Shown here one piece after another: positions 55,236-63,828 of a DNA stretch of 64,000 nucleotides. The notes below the pieces were generated by a model, which saw only the letters and a program-made list of their open reading frames with translations, did not search any database and was not told the origin of the DNA. The stretch is from Streptosporangium lutulentum. GTDB taxonomy: Bacteria > Actinomycetota > Actinomycetes > Streptosporangiales > Streptosporangiaceae. The stretch is from NCBI RefSeq assembly GCF_030811455.1, contig NZ_JAUSQU010000001.1, positions 6,200,001 to 6,264,000 on the forward strand. The letters are read 5' to 3'. How positions within the stretch are numbered: position 1 is the first letter of the stretch; every line of letters starts with the position of its first letter. The translations under genes and the position numbers were made by a program.

Positions 55236-55727
55236 GATGGATCACTCCATGTCAAACCAGTTCACGCCTGGGCGATACCCGGGCTGACGGGACGCCGAAT
55301 CGGTGTCGAAAACAATGGACGGAACAGAAACGACGGAGACGACACCGACGCGGCGCAGAACCTGAATCCCACGGTATTGGAGGGAACTCCATTGACCACC
55401 CAGAAAGGCCCAAAGCCTTGGGCACACCGGATGACGCCCCGATAACCAACGGGAATCAAAGGAGAGAGTCCGGCCGCATTCGACCGCGCCATTCCACCGA
55501 AAGCCCGCACCTCAAGGGCCTGCCATCGGGAACGGACCACAATGCCCTGGTAGATCATCACCACGCGGAAGGCTTTATCTCCCGACGACCGCGGCCCTTT
55601 CCCTGTGGGACCGAGGACGGTGAGTCCGGTTGCGGAGCCTGGGACCACTCCCACGCCGCGCAACCGGACCCCCATTAGATTTTCATTGAACTCCAACGGG
55701 CCTGAAGTTCACCGTGAACGAATCCCG
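55236..55727. other. 492-bp non-coding region between the secreted-protein gene and fbiC
   Basis: Lower GC than its surroundings. A 144-codon frame on the minus strand (55262-55696) crosses it but has codon use unlike the local genes (Asn-Glu-Asn-Leu with AAT, GAA, CTA) and contains the nested hairpin at 55624-55669, so I do not call it a gene. The promoter of the secreted-protein gene should lie near 55240-55330. Confidence 0.6.
55624..55669 (-). terminator. Nested hairpin downstream of fbiC
   Basis: GTCCGGTTGCG (55624-55634) pairs perfectly with CGCAACCGGAC (55659-55669); inside it TGGGA (55640) pairs with TCCCA (55649-55653). It lies 59 bases past the fbiC stop, so a terminator is the simplest reading, but there is no T tract. 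Confidence 0.55.
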
Positions 55728-58316
55728 CTACAACCGCTCAAGCGGCAGGAGGGGGCGTACGCTGCGGCAGACGCCGTCGCTCGCCGCCGCCGCGGCCACC
55801 CGGCCCGCGTCCGGCACCCCGTAGGAGGTGGTCCGCTGCCGGACCCGCCGCCCGGTCGGGGCCACCATGGCCTCAAGCTCGGTGATCGTCTTGAAGGAGC
55901 CGTTCTCCGACCCCGCCATCCGGCTGATCGTCTCCTCCATCAGCGTGCCGCCGAGGTCGTTGACCCCGCCCTGGAGCACCTCGCGGCACAACCCGTCCTG
56001 GAGCTTCACCCAGGAACACTGGATGTTCTTGATCGCGCCGTGCAGGAGGATCCGGGCCAGCGCGTGCACGGCCCGGTTCTCCCGAGCGGTCGGTCCCGGC
56101 CGGGCGATCCCCGCCAGGTAGATGGGCGAGCTGTGGTGAACGAACGGCAGCAGCACGAACTCGGAGAATCCGCCGGTCTCCTCCTGGATGCGGCGGATCA
56201 ACCTGATGTGCTGGACCCAGTGCGCGTGGTTGTCCACGTGGCCGTACATCATCGTGGACGTCGTCGGGATGCCGACCCTGTGGGCGGTGGAGATGACCTC
56301 GATCCACTCCCTGGTGGGGAGCTTGCCCTTGGTGAGCACCCAGCGGACGTCGTCGTCGAGGATCTCGGCCGCGGTGCCGGGGAGCGAGTCGACACCCGCC
56401 TCTCTGGCCGCGGTCAGCCAGTCCTCGATGGACAGGTTGGTACGGCTCGCGCCGTTGATGACCTCCATGGGAGAGAAGGCGTGAACGTGCATCTCCGGCA
56501 CCCGGGCCTTGACCGCCCTGGCGATGTCGAAGTAGGCGCTGCCCGGCAGGTCCGGATGGATGCCGCCCTGCATGCACACCTCGGTGGCTCCGGCCTCCCA
56601 TCCCTCCCAGGCCCGGTCGGCGACCTGCTCCAATGACAGGGTGTAGGCGTCGGCGTCGGTACGGCGCTGCGCGAAGGCGCAGAAGCGGCAGCCGGTGTAG
56701 CAGACGTTGGTGAAGTTGATGTTCCGGTTCACCACGTAGGTGACGTCGTCGCCGACCGCCTCCCTGCGGAGGCCGTCGGCGATCCGGCACAGCTCGTCCA
56801 GGGCCGCGTCGTCCGCCCCGGTGCCGTCGGGGTCACCGGCGACGTCGAGCAGGACGAGCGCCTGCGCGTCGGTGAGCCGGGCAGGGTCGGTCTCGGCCTG
56901 CCGCAGCGCCTGCCGTACATCGCCCCTGACCGCCGAGGAGGCGGCGGGGAGACGTTCCTTGAGCGCCTCCCAGTCGCCGTAGACGTTGTCGAAGTCGTCG
57001 CGACGGTCGTTGGTCCGGCCCTCGGTGTCGACGGCCGTGTGCAGGTCGGTGCGCCCCAGGGAGACGAAGCCGCCGTCCGGCTCCTGCCAGGGACGGCCGG
57101 CGAGGACCGCGTCCTCGCGGGCGAGGCCGGTCTCGGGGTCGGCGAGGGCGGCCACGTGGGCGTTGAGCCTGGGGTCGAGCCAGGGCTCCCCGGCGAGGAC
57201 GAACTCCGGGTAGATCGTCAGCCGCTCGCGCAGGGTGAACCCGGTGGCGGCCGTACGGGCGGCGAGGTCCTCGATCTGGGGCCACGGGCGCTCGGGGTTG
57301 ACGTGGTCGGGCGTCAGCGGGGAGACCCCGCCCCAGTCGTCGATGCCCGCCCTGATCATCAGGGCGTACTCGGAGTCGACCAGGTTCGGCGGCGCCTGCA
57401 CCCGCATCTTGGGACCCAGCACCAGCCGGGTCACCGCGATCGTGGCGGCCAGCTCCTGCAGGTCGGCGTCCGGCATGCCGCGCATCGCGGTGTCCGGCTT
57501 TGCGCGGAAGTTCTGGACGATGACCTCCTGGAGCCCGCCGTACTCGCGCGCCACCTTGCGCAGCGCGAACACCGACTCGGCGCGGTCCTCGATCGTCTCG
57601 CCGATGCCGATGAGGATCCCGCTGGTGAACGGCACGTTCGTCCGCCCCGCGTCCTCCAGCACGCGCAGCCGCACCGCGGGATCCTTGTCCGGCGAGCCGT
57701 GGTGCGCCTGCCCCTTCTCCTCGAACAGCCGCCGTGAGGTCGTCTCCAGCATCATCCCCATGGACGGCGCCACCGGCTTGAGGCGCTGCAGGTCCTTCCA
57801 GGTCATGACGCCGGGGTTCAGGTGCGGCAGCAACCCGGTCTCCTCCAGCACCCGGATGGCCATCGCGCGGACGTAGGACAGCGTGTCGTCGTAACCGTGC
57901 GCGTCCAGCCACTCGCGGGCCTGGTGCCAGCGGTCCTCGGGCCGGTCGCCCAGGGTGAACAGCGCCTCCTTGCACCCCATCGCCGCACCCTGCCGGGCGA
58001 TCTCAAGCACCTCGTCGGGGCTGAGGAACATGCTCTCCAGCTTGTGCGGGGCGGTGGCGAACGTGCAGTAGCCGCAGCGGTCCCGGCAGAGCCGGGTCAG
58101 CGGGATGAAGACCTTGCGGCTGTAGGTGATGATCCCTTGTCGCCCCACGGCCTCCAGTCCCGCGTCCCTGACCCGGCCTGCGTGCCCGAGCAGGGTCTCA
58201 AGGTGTTCGTTCCTGGCGTGAAGCAGAACGGTGGCTTCGGTCACATCGAGAGCTTTGCCGTCGCGGGCCCTGGCCAGGGCCCGGCGCATCGCGTTGTCGG
58301 TGGGGTTCACGCTCAT
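55728..58316 (-). CDS. fbiC: FO synthase, fused CofG-CofH (7,8-didemethyl-8-hydroxy-5-deazariboflavin synthase)
   Basis: An 862-residue double radical-SAM enzyme that makes the F420 chromophore FO from tyrosine and the flavin precursor. The CofG-like half has the cluster motif CRDRCGYC (C77, C81, C84), the CofH-like half CYTGCRFC (near residue 570); between them is a linker of about 70 residues. Later motifs such as [13 protein letters not shown] and [12 protein letters not shown] fit. ATG 58316 gives the usual [20 protein letters not shown] start; the longer frame to 58403 lies in the divergent promoter region. Placed 1.4 kb from fbiAB, on the opposite strand. Confidence 0.96.
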   Translation of the reverse strand: MSVNPTDNAMRRALARARDGKALDVTEATVLLHARNEHLETLLGHAGRVRDAGLEAVGRQGIITYSRKVFIPLTRLCRDRCGYCTFATAPHKLESMFLSPDEVLEIARQGAAMGCKEALFTLGDRPEDRWHQAREWLDAHGYDDTLSYVRAMAIRVLEETGLLPHLNPGVMTWKDLQRLKPVAPSMGMMLETTSRRLFEEKGQAHHGSPDKDPAVRLRVLEDAGRTNVPFTSGILIGIGETIEDRAESVFALRKVAREYGGLQEVIVQNFRAKPDTAMRGMPDADLQELAATIAVTRLVLGPKMRVQAPPNLVDSEYALMIRAGIDDWGGVSPLTPDHVNPERPWPQIEDLAARTAATGFTLRERLTIYPEFVLAGEPWLDPRLNAHVAALADPETGLAREDAVLAGRPWQEPDGGFVSLGRTDLHTAVDTEGRTNDRRDDFDNVYGDWEALKERLPAASSAVRGDVRQALRQAETDPARLTDAQALVLLDVAGDPDGTGADDAALDELCRIADGLRREAVGDDVTYVVNRNINFTNVCYTGCRFCAFAQRRTDADAYTLSLEQVADRAWEGWEAGATEVCMQGGIHPDLPGSAYFDIARAVKARVPEMHVHAFSPMEVINGASRTNLSIEDWLTAAREAGVDSLPGTAAEILDDDVRWVLTKGKLPTREWIEVISTAHRVGIPTTSTMMYGHVDNHAHWVQHIRLIRRIQEETGGFSEFVLLPFVHHSSPIYLAGIARPGPTARENRAVHALARILLHGAIKNIQCSWVKLQDGLCREVLQGGVNDLGGTLMEETISRMAGSENGSFKTITELEAMVAPTGRRVRQRTTSYGVPDAGRVAAAAASDGVCRSVRPLLPLERL

Positions 58317-58497
58317 GACCGCACAGTACGACGCGGCGCCCCTCGGTGAGGCGGCGGGTCCGGGGATAGGGCCGGAATAGCCCATCGGACGATTCAGTTT
58401 CACTAAACGATATACCCAAGCAAGTCTCGATAGACGTAAATGCTTGCAGATGCATACAGTAAAGACATCGCAGGAACACGTCCCTCAGGAGTCGAAA

Positions 58498-58599
58498 ATG
58501 ATCTGGTTTCTCCTCACCCTCGTCGCCGTCGCCGTCCTTGCTCCGCTCGTCGGAGCCGACACCCGCGACGGGCGCGACTGGCAGTCCTCAGCCCGTTGA
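58498..58599 (+). CDS. 33-residue single-helix membrane peptide
   Basis: A short gene, ATG 58498 to TGA 58599, with AGGAG 6 bases before the start. The product is MIWFLLTLVAVAVLAPLVG (one hydrophobic helix) followed by a polar tail ADTRDGRDWQSSAR. The helix plus charged GAD-RDGRDW tail and the excellent ribosome site support a real gene. Upstream, 58317-58497 is an AT-rich divergent promoter region shared with fbiC, with a GTTT-CACT-AAAC dyad at 58397-58408. Function unknown. Confidence 0.65.
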   Translation: MIWFLLTLVAVAVLAPLVGADTRDGRDWQSSAR

Positions 58600-58617
58600 C
58601 GGCCGAAGACGGCGAGC

Positions 58618-59514
58618 TCAGAACGACCGGTAGTCTCGGGCGGCCATCCGCGGCCCCCGGGCGGGAGGCCGCTCACCGCCCAACCTCAGCAACAGGCTGA
58701 CCCGGTGCCTGTGCCCCCGATAGGGAGCCAGCAGCCGCAACATCTCCGCGTCGTCGGCCCGGCGGCCGCTCAGCGACCAGCCCACCAGCGACGGCAGGTG
58801 GAAGTCACCCACCGACACCGCGTCCGCGTCACCGTGCGACCTCTGCCGCACCTCCGCCGACGTCCACACCCCGATCCCGGGCAGCGCCCGCAACAGCCGA
58901 TCCGCCTCGGCGCTGCCCCCCGCCGCCTCCAGCTTCGCGGCGTGCCACGCGGCGTTCACGATCGTGCGCGCCCGTACGGCCTCCGCCCCCGCCCGGTGCC
59001 AGTCCCACGAGGGGATGGCCCGCCACACCTCGGGCTCAGGGAAGACCCGCATCCCCTCGGGCGCGGGCCCCGGCGCGGGCTCGCCGTACCGGCCGAGCAG
59101 CAGGCGCCACGCCCGCCACGCCTCGGCGCTCACGACCTTCTGTTCGAGCACGGCGGGCACGAGGGCCTCCAGCACCCGTGACGTCCGTCCGATCCTGAGC
59201 CCCTCGTAGCGCTTGGCCGCCCTCCTGACCACCTCGTGCTCGGGGGCGAACCCCGAGAGATCGTCATCGACGCCGAGCAGCGCGGGGAGCGTCTCCAGCA
59301 GCCACTCCGCTCCCGGCCCCCAGGCGGTGGCGGCGACATGCCCGTCCCGGGCGGACACCCGCAGCGTGCCCGGGCCGCCGGGCGTGCGCGAGGTCCGCCA
59401 GATACTCCCGTCGGGCGTCCTTCGCCAGGTGGGATCGCCGTTCCCGTGGCGGTGCCGCCCCAGCGTCAGCCCCAGATCGAGCGGCTGCTCCGACCGCCAC
59501 CCCCGCTCCCTCAC
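58618..59514 (-). CDS. DNA-3-methyladenine glycosylase (AlkA/HhH-GPD family)
   Basis: A 298-residue base-excision repair glycosylase of the helix-hairpin-helix GPD superfamily. The hairpin and catalytic region read LRALPGIGVWTSAEV then VSVGDFHLP, with the Asp of GDFH as the expected catalytic residue; VPAVLEQKVVSAEAWRAWRLL is the helix that precedes it in this family. It lacks an iron-sulfur motif. GTG 59514 has GGAG 4 bases upstream and lies 17 bases after manC, so it is probably the last gene of the glycan operon, an odd partner. The frame continues through manC in another phase, which was ignored. Confidence 0.9.
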   Translation of the reverse strand: MRERGWRSEQPLDLGLTLGRHRHGNGDPTWRRTPDGSIWRTSRTPGGPGTLRVSARDGHVAATAWGPGAEWLLETLPALLGVDDDLSGFAPEHEVVRRAAKRYEGLRIGRTSRVLEALVPAVLEQKVVSAEAWRAWRLLLGRYGEPAPGPAPEGMRVFPEPEVWRAIPSWDWHRAGAEAVRARTIVNAAWHAAKLEAAGGSAEADRLLRALPGIGVWTSAEVRQRSHGDADAVSVGDFHLPSLVGWSLSGRRADDAEMLRLLAPYRGHRHRVSLLLRLGGERPPARGPRMAARDYRSF

Positions 59515-59531
59515 GACGCTCCGTACGGGAT

Positions 59532-60626
59532 CTAAAGGTCGCTGGAGAAGCGAACCGCGCACTCGGGAAGCACGATGCCGGGCCAGACGCGGCTGCCGGC
59601 CAGCAACTCGTTGCCCGGTCCGACGACGGCCCCGTCGCCGACGACCACCTCGCGCAGAACCGCTCCGCAGTCGACCCGGGCGCCGATGCCGACCACCGAG
59701 TCGACCACGACCGCACCCGAGTGGATCACGCAGTCGTCGCCGAGCACGCTGCCGGAGACCTGGGCTCCGGACTCCACCGTCGCGCGGGCGCCGATCACCG
59801 AACCGCCGCCGACCTTGGCCTCGGCCGAGACCATGGCACCGGGCAGGGCGAGGAAGTCGCCGGTGGGACCGGGTAAGGCCGGCGAGACGAGGCGGCCGAG
59901 GACGAGGTCGCGGGAACCCTGGACGAAGGCGGCGGGGGTGCCGACGTCGAGCCAGTAGGACGCGTCGGCGTAACCGAGCACCAGGGCGCCGTCCTCGATC
60001 AGGCTGGGGAAGGTCTCCCGCTCGACCGAGACGACCTCGCCCGCCGGGATCGTGTCGATCACCGAGCGGGTGAAGACGTAGCATCCGGCGTTGATCCGGT
60101 TCGTGACCGGGTTCGGGGTCTTCTCCAGGAAGGCGGTCACCCGGCCCTCGTCGTCGGTCGGCACGCAGCCGAAGCGCGAGGGGTCTTCCACCTCGGTCAG
60201 GTGCAGGGTGACCGCGGCCCCCCCGGCGACGTGCATGTCGACCTGGTCGCGGATGTCGTGGCCGGACAGGATGTCGCCGTTGAGCACCAGCACCGGCGCG
60301 TCCGGGTCCGAGCTCAGCGCCTCGGCGGCGTTACGGATGGCGCCGCCGGTGCCGAGCGGGGTCTCCTCGGTCATGTATTCCAGGGAGAGCCCGAACGCCG
60401 CACCGTCTCCGAAGGCCTCGGAGAACATCTCCGCCCGGTAGGAGGTGGCGAACACGATGCGCCGCACCCCGAACGACCTGGCCCGCGCGAGCTGGTGGGC
60501 GAGAAAGGGAACCCCCGCCGTGGGGAGTAGCGGTTTGGGGGTGCCAAGCGTCAGCGGACGCAGGCGCGTCCCCTGTCCTCCGACGAGGAGAATCGCCTCG
60601 AGCTCCGGCAAAGGGGTCTCCATCAT
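59532..60626 (-). CDS. manC: Mannose-1-phosphate guanylyltransferase-type nucleotidyltransferase
   Basis: A 364-residue sugar-nucleotide transferase. The nucleotide loop is LVGGQGTRLRPLT...PKPLLP (about 14-34); LVLNGDIL and DVGTP hold the metal and sugar residues; the C-terminal third is a left-handed beta-helix of hexapeptide-like turns (VIGARATVESGAQVSGSVLG, CVIHSGAVVVDSVVG). This build fits eukaryote-type GDP-mannose pyrophosphorylases of actinobacteria (ManB/ManC in mycobacterial naming). It would make GDP-mannose from the product of the phosphomannomutase at 42-43 kb. Glucose-1-phosphate thymidylyl- or uridylyl-transfer is possible but less likely. Confidence 0.88.
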   Translation of the reverse strand: MMETPLPELEAILLVGGQGTRLRPLTLGTPKPLLPTAGVPFLAHQLARARSFGVRRIVFATSYRAEMFSEAFGDGAAFGLSLEYMTEETPLGTGGAIRNAAEALSSDPDAPVLVLNGDILSGHDIRDQVDMHVAGGAAVTLHLTEVEDPSRFGCVPTDDEGRVTAFLEKTPNPVTNRINAGCYVFTRSVIDTIPAGEVVSVERETFPSLIEDGALVLGYADASYWLDVGTPAAFVQGSRDLVLGRLVSPALPGPTGDFLALPGAMVSAEAKVGGGSVIGARATVESGAQVSGSVLGDDCVIHSGAVVVDSVVGIGARVDCGAVLREVVVGDGAVVGPGNELLAGSRVWPGIVLPECAVRFSSDL

Positions 60627-60643
60627 TCCGCGAGGCTAGCTCA

Positions 60644-61765
60644 CTACTCGGCAGCGCGTTGGTAGGAGAGCAGATGGGCCTCCGCCGACGCCTCCCAGGT
60701 GAACTCCCTGGCCCGGACCATTCCCGCCGTGGACAGAACCTGCCTGCGCTCCGGCGAGGACAGCAGCGCCCGCAACGCGCCGGCGATGCTCACGTCGTCG
60801 GGCTCGGTGTAGGCGACCGCGTCGCCTCCCACCTCGGGCAGCGAGGTGCGGTGCGTGGTGAGCACCGGCGCGCCGCAGGCCATCGCCTCCAGGACCGGAA
60901 GCCCGAAGCCCTCACCCCTTGAGGGGAAGGCCGCCACGAGCGCGCCGCCGAGGAATCCCGACAGGTCGGCGAAGGCGAGGAATCCGGGGCGGAGCACCCG
61001 CACGGTCGACGGAACCTCGCTCACCGCGGCGTCCACGCCGGCGTCACGAATGCTCCCGGCCAGCACCAGCGCGGGCGGGTCGGCAAGGTCCTGAACCGCG
61101 CGCACGAAGCCGCGGATCAGGTTTGGCACGTTCTTACGGGGCTCCAGCGGGCCGAGGAAGGCGACATAGGGGGTGCCGTGCAGGCCGAGCCGGTCGGAGG
61201 CGTGCTTGACCTCGCTCTCGGACGGCCGGTGGAACAGCACCGGATCCACCCCGTGGTAGGCGACGTCGATCCGGGTGGGGTCGGCGGCGAGCACCCGGAT
61301 CAGCTCGTCGCGGGTCGCCTTGGAGGGCACGATCACCCTGGACGCGTGCCGCACGGCCGTGCGGGTCGCCGAGCGGAAGAACGACGCCTTGACCGCGCTG
61401 TGCTGCGTGGGCTCGGTGAACCAGGTGAGGTCGTGCACGGTCGCCACGGTCGGCAGGCCCGACCGCAGCGGGATCGAGTAATACGGGGCGTGGATCACCT
61501 GCGCGCCGGCCTGCCGGGCGAGGAGCGGAAGGCCGGTCTGCTCCCAGGCCAGCCGGGCGGCCCGATTGGTGATCCCGTGAGGTCCCGGCACGATCCGGGC
61601 GGAGGGCGCGAGCCCGGCGTATCGTTCGGCGTCGGCACGCTGGCAGACGACCACAAGATCGGTGCCCATCCTGTCCAGGGCGGCGACGAGTCCATCGACG
61701 TACCTGATCAGCGCGCCGCGATCGGCCGGAACCGCAGCCGCGTCAACGAGCACTCGAGGCGTCAA
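60644..61765 (-). CDS. GT4-family glycosyltransferase
   Basis: A 373-residue GT-B enzyme. The acceptor-side N-terminal domain includes PYYSIPLRSGLPTVATVHDLTW and VIVPSKATRDEL; the donor-side domain has FLGPLEPRKNVPNLI and the Glu motif FPSRGEGFGLPVLEAMACGAPVL. It is a retaining transferase likely to use GDP-mannose from the next gene, judging by context. The first codon is TTG 61765, with GGGGAG 10 bases before it; no ATG or GTG start preserves the conserved VLVDAAAV strand with a ribosome site. In the minus-strand glycan operon. Confidence 0.9.
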   Translation of the reverse strand: MTPRVLVDAAAVPADRGALIRYVDGLVAALDRMGTDLVVVCQRADAERYAGLAPSARIVPGPHGITNRAARLAWEQTGLPLLARQAGAQVIHAPYYSIPLRSGLPTVATVHDLTWFTEPTQHSAVKASFFRSATRTAVRHASRVIVPSKATRDELIRVLAADPTRIDVAYHGVDPVLFHRPSESEVKHASDRLGLHGTPYVAFLGPLEPRKNVPNLIRGFVRAVQDLADPPALVLAGSIRDAGVDAAVSEVPSTVRVLRPGFLAFADLSGFLGGALVAAFPSRGEGFGLPVLEAMACGAPVLTTHRTSLPEVGGDAVAYTEPDDVSIAGALRALLSSPERRQVLSTAGMVRAREFTWEASAEAHLLSYQRAAE

Positions 61766-61855
61766 GAAGGATCGCTCCCCTCAGAATCCACTCGGGACAG
61801 CCGTCCCCTTCTTCCATCAACTCTATTGCCAGAGTCTCTGAAAACGTGGGGGAAA

Positions 61856-62782
61856 TCACACGGCTTTTCCCTGAACGGAATCACTCTGGGAGTCGACGGA
61901 ACGCCGGGCGGCCAGACCCGCGAGGCCCGCGCAGATGAGATCGCCGAGAATGATCACAATCCTGGAGCAGAGTGCCGCCGCGATCGCCGACCCCCGGTCC
62001 AGCACCGGCGCCAGGACCACCACCATCGCCGCCTCGCGCACTCCCGCCCCCGCGGGGACCACGAACGTCATGATCCCCAGGCACCAGGACAGCGCGAACG
62101 CGCCGATGGAGAACACGATCATCGACACCCCCGAAAGCCCGAGCTCCTGGATGATCGCCGCCAGGTGCAGGCCGTACGCGGTCCAGCCGAGCAGCGCCCA
62201 GCCCAGCGCGGTGAGCATGCCCCTGCGGGTGAGCGGGCGCTCCAGCGGCTCGCGCCTCAGCTTCCGCAGCCCGAACCCGACGACCGCGTTGATCACCCGC
62301 GGCTCGAACACCACCGCGAGCACCGGGATCAGCAGGAACACCCAGGCGTACGGTGCGACGGACCCCGGCATGGCGGCCAGCAGCGTCACCGCCGAGATCA
62401 GCAGGCCGCTGGCGAGCTGCACCGGCAGCGTCAGGAAGAAGGCGGCGGCACTGCGGGACCTGGGCACGCCCAGCTCACGCCCCATCTCCATCTGGGCGAT
62501 CACCGGCCAGAGCGAGCCGGGGATGTACTTGCCCAGCTGCCCGACGAAGAAGACCTTCGCCCCCGCGCGGAACGGCAGCGGCGAGCCGAGATCGGCCAGC
62601 AGCGCCCGCCACGTCATCATCCCGCCGCACAGCGCCGCGATCACCGCGACCAGCGACAGCACGAGCGACTGCCACGACAGCCGGGCGAACCCCGTCTGGA
62701 TCTCGTCCCACTGCCCCACCACCACCCACGCGCCGAACCCGAGCGCGACGAGCAGGAAGGCGATGCGGACCAGGCGTTTCAC
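61856..62782 (-). CDS. Lysylphosphatidylglycerol-synthase-type (UPF0104) membrane protein
   Basis: A 308-residue polytopic protein with about eight helices: LVRIAFLLVALGFGAWVVVG, LVLSLVAVIAALCGGMM, FFVGQLGKYIPGSLWPV (family motif), PYAWVFLLIPVLAVVF, and ALCSRIVIILGDLICAGLAGL. It matches the LPG_synthase_TM family without the catalytic aminoacyl domain; such proteins often lie in glycan and O-antigen-like loci and may move lipid-linked intermediates. GTG 62782 is 7 bases after the methyltransferase stop, so it is co-transcribed with it. Confidence 0.88.
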   Translation of the reverse strand: MKRLVRIAFLLVALGFGAWVVVGQWDEIQTGFARLSWQSLVLSLVAVIAALCGGMMTWRALLADLGSPLPFRAGAKVFFVGQLGKYIPGSLWPVIAQMEMGRELGVPRSRSAAAFFLTLPVQLASGLLISAVTLLAAMPGSVAPYAWVFLLIPVLAVVFEPRVINAVVGFGLRKLRREPLERPLTRRGMLTALGWALLGWTAYGLHLAAIIQELGLSGVSMIVFSIGAFALSWCLGIMTFVVPAGAGVREAAMVVVLAPVLDRGSAIAAALCSRIVIILGDLICAGLAGLAARRSVDSQSDSVQGKAV

Positions 62783-62789
62783 GAGCGGC

Positions 62790-63629
62790 TCACAGGACGC
62801 GAACCGGGTCGGGCGGCTGCGGCAGGGACGCCCCCGCCGGGACGCGTCCGCTCTTGGTCGCCACCCACAGGTAGGTCGGCACCACCGGAAGCAGCGCGCG
62901 CAGGACGGGCCGCGGCATCCGGGACAGCACGCCCCCGGCCACGCGGCCGATCACGCCGGGGAACAGCTCGGACCCGGCGAACGCCGCCGGGGTGGCGAGC
63001 ACCGGGAAGGTGTAGTCCCATACGCGCAGCCCCCGCACCATCTTGCGCAGGCCGCGGCGCGTCCGGTAGCGCTCGTAATAACTGTCGGCCCTGCCGGACA
63101 GCCGGACGTAGCGGTCGGCCAGCGCGGGCGGCAGGTAGGACAGGAACGGCAGCTTGTAGTGCGGCTCCATCACCCCGAGCCGGTTGCCCAGTCCCAGGTA
63201 GAGGAGGCCGTCGTCGGTGAGCACCCGGCGCATCTCGGCCATGATCGCGTCCGGGTCGACCACGTGCTCGTAGATGTGGTTGAAGACCAGCACGTCGACG
63301 GACCCGTCGGGGAAGGGCAGGGCGGTGCCGTCGGCGCACACGAACTCGACCCGCTCGCCGAACCGCTGGGCCGCCTTGCGCAGGCCCGGCACGTCGATGT
63401 CGACGCCGAACGTCCGGCTCGCGCCCGCCGCGGCGAGTTCGTCGGCGATGAAACCCGCCGAGCACCCGATGTCGGCGACCGTCAGCCCGGCGAGCACGTC
63501 CTTGTCCCGGCCGAGGAAGTGGCCGAGCACCGCCACGATCTTCGCGGCCTTGCGGCGGCGTTTCTCCTCGTCGAGCATCGCCGCCTGGAACTCGGAGTAT
63601 TCAAGCTGCGCCACTCGTTCGGTGCTCAT
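62790..63629 (-). CDS. Class I SAM-dependent methyltransferase
   Basis: A 279-residue Rossmann-fold methyltransferase. Motif I is VADIGCSAGFIADELA (about 50-65), the acidic motif II is FGVDID, and VEFVCADGTALPFPDGSVDVLVFNHIYEHV is the classical motif III/IV region. The C-terminal third is rich in aromatic and basic residues (LPFLSYLPPALADRYVRL), typical of methyltransferases acting on sugars or lipids at the membrane. ATG 63629 gives the conserved MSTERVAQLEYSEFQ start; the longer frame upstream was rejected. First gene of the glycan unit, after a gap with direct repeats. Confidence 0.9.
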   Translation of the reverse strand: MSTERVAQLEYSEFQAAMLDEEKRRRKAAKIVAVLGHFLGRDKDVLAGLTVADIGCSAGFIADELAAAGASRTFGVDIDVPGLRKAAQRFGERVEFVCADGTALPFPDGSVDVLVFNHIYEHVVDPDAIMAEMRRVLTDDGLLYLGLGNRLGVMEPHYKLPFLSYLPPALADRYVRLSGRADSYYERYRTRRGLRKMVRGLRVWDYTFPVLATPAAFAGSELFPGVIGRVAGGVLSRMPRPVLRALLPVVPTYLWVATKSGRVPAGASLPQPPDPVRVL

Positions 63630-63728
63630 CGGTCGCTCACCGCTCCTCGGTCGCCCGCTGCTTCCCGCGCCGCCACGGCGTCGCCCGCCACATATCGACG
63701 CATCATGATGTCGCTCGCCGCGCCTTCG

Positions 63729-63772
63729 TGCACTGTGACGCCTGTTGATGCACCTTGTTGCACTGCGACGCC
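63729..63772. promoter_or_regulatory. Direct repeats in the promoter gap of the glycan operon
   Basis: TGCACTGTGACGCC (63729-63742) and TGCACTGCGACGCC (63759-63772) are 30 bp apart start to start, about three helical turns, with a partial TGCACC in between. They lie 100-143 bases upstream of the methyltransferase start and are a candidate activator or sigma-factor site. Confidence 0.5.
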
Positions 63773-63828
63773 CAAGAATACCGGTGACCCGGGACCCCAC
63801 CGCCGGGTAACGCGCGCACGGCCCCCCG

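Noticed and set aside
55262-55696. A 144-codon minus-strand frame between the secreted-protein gene and fbiC
   Set aside because: Codon use differs from neighbours, it contains a nested hairpin, has no ribosome site or domain.
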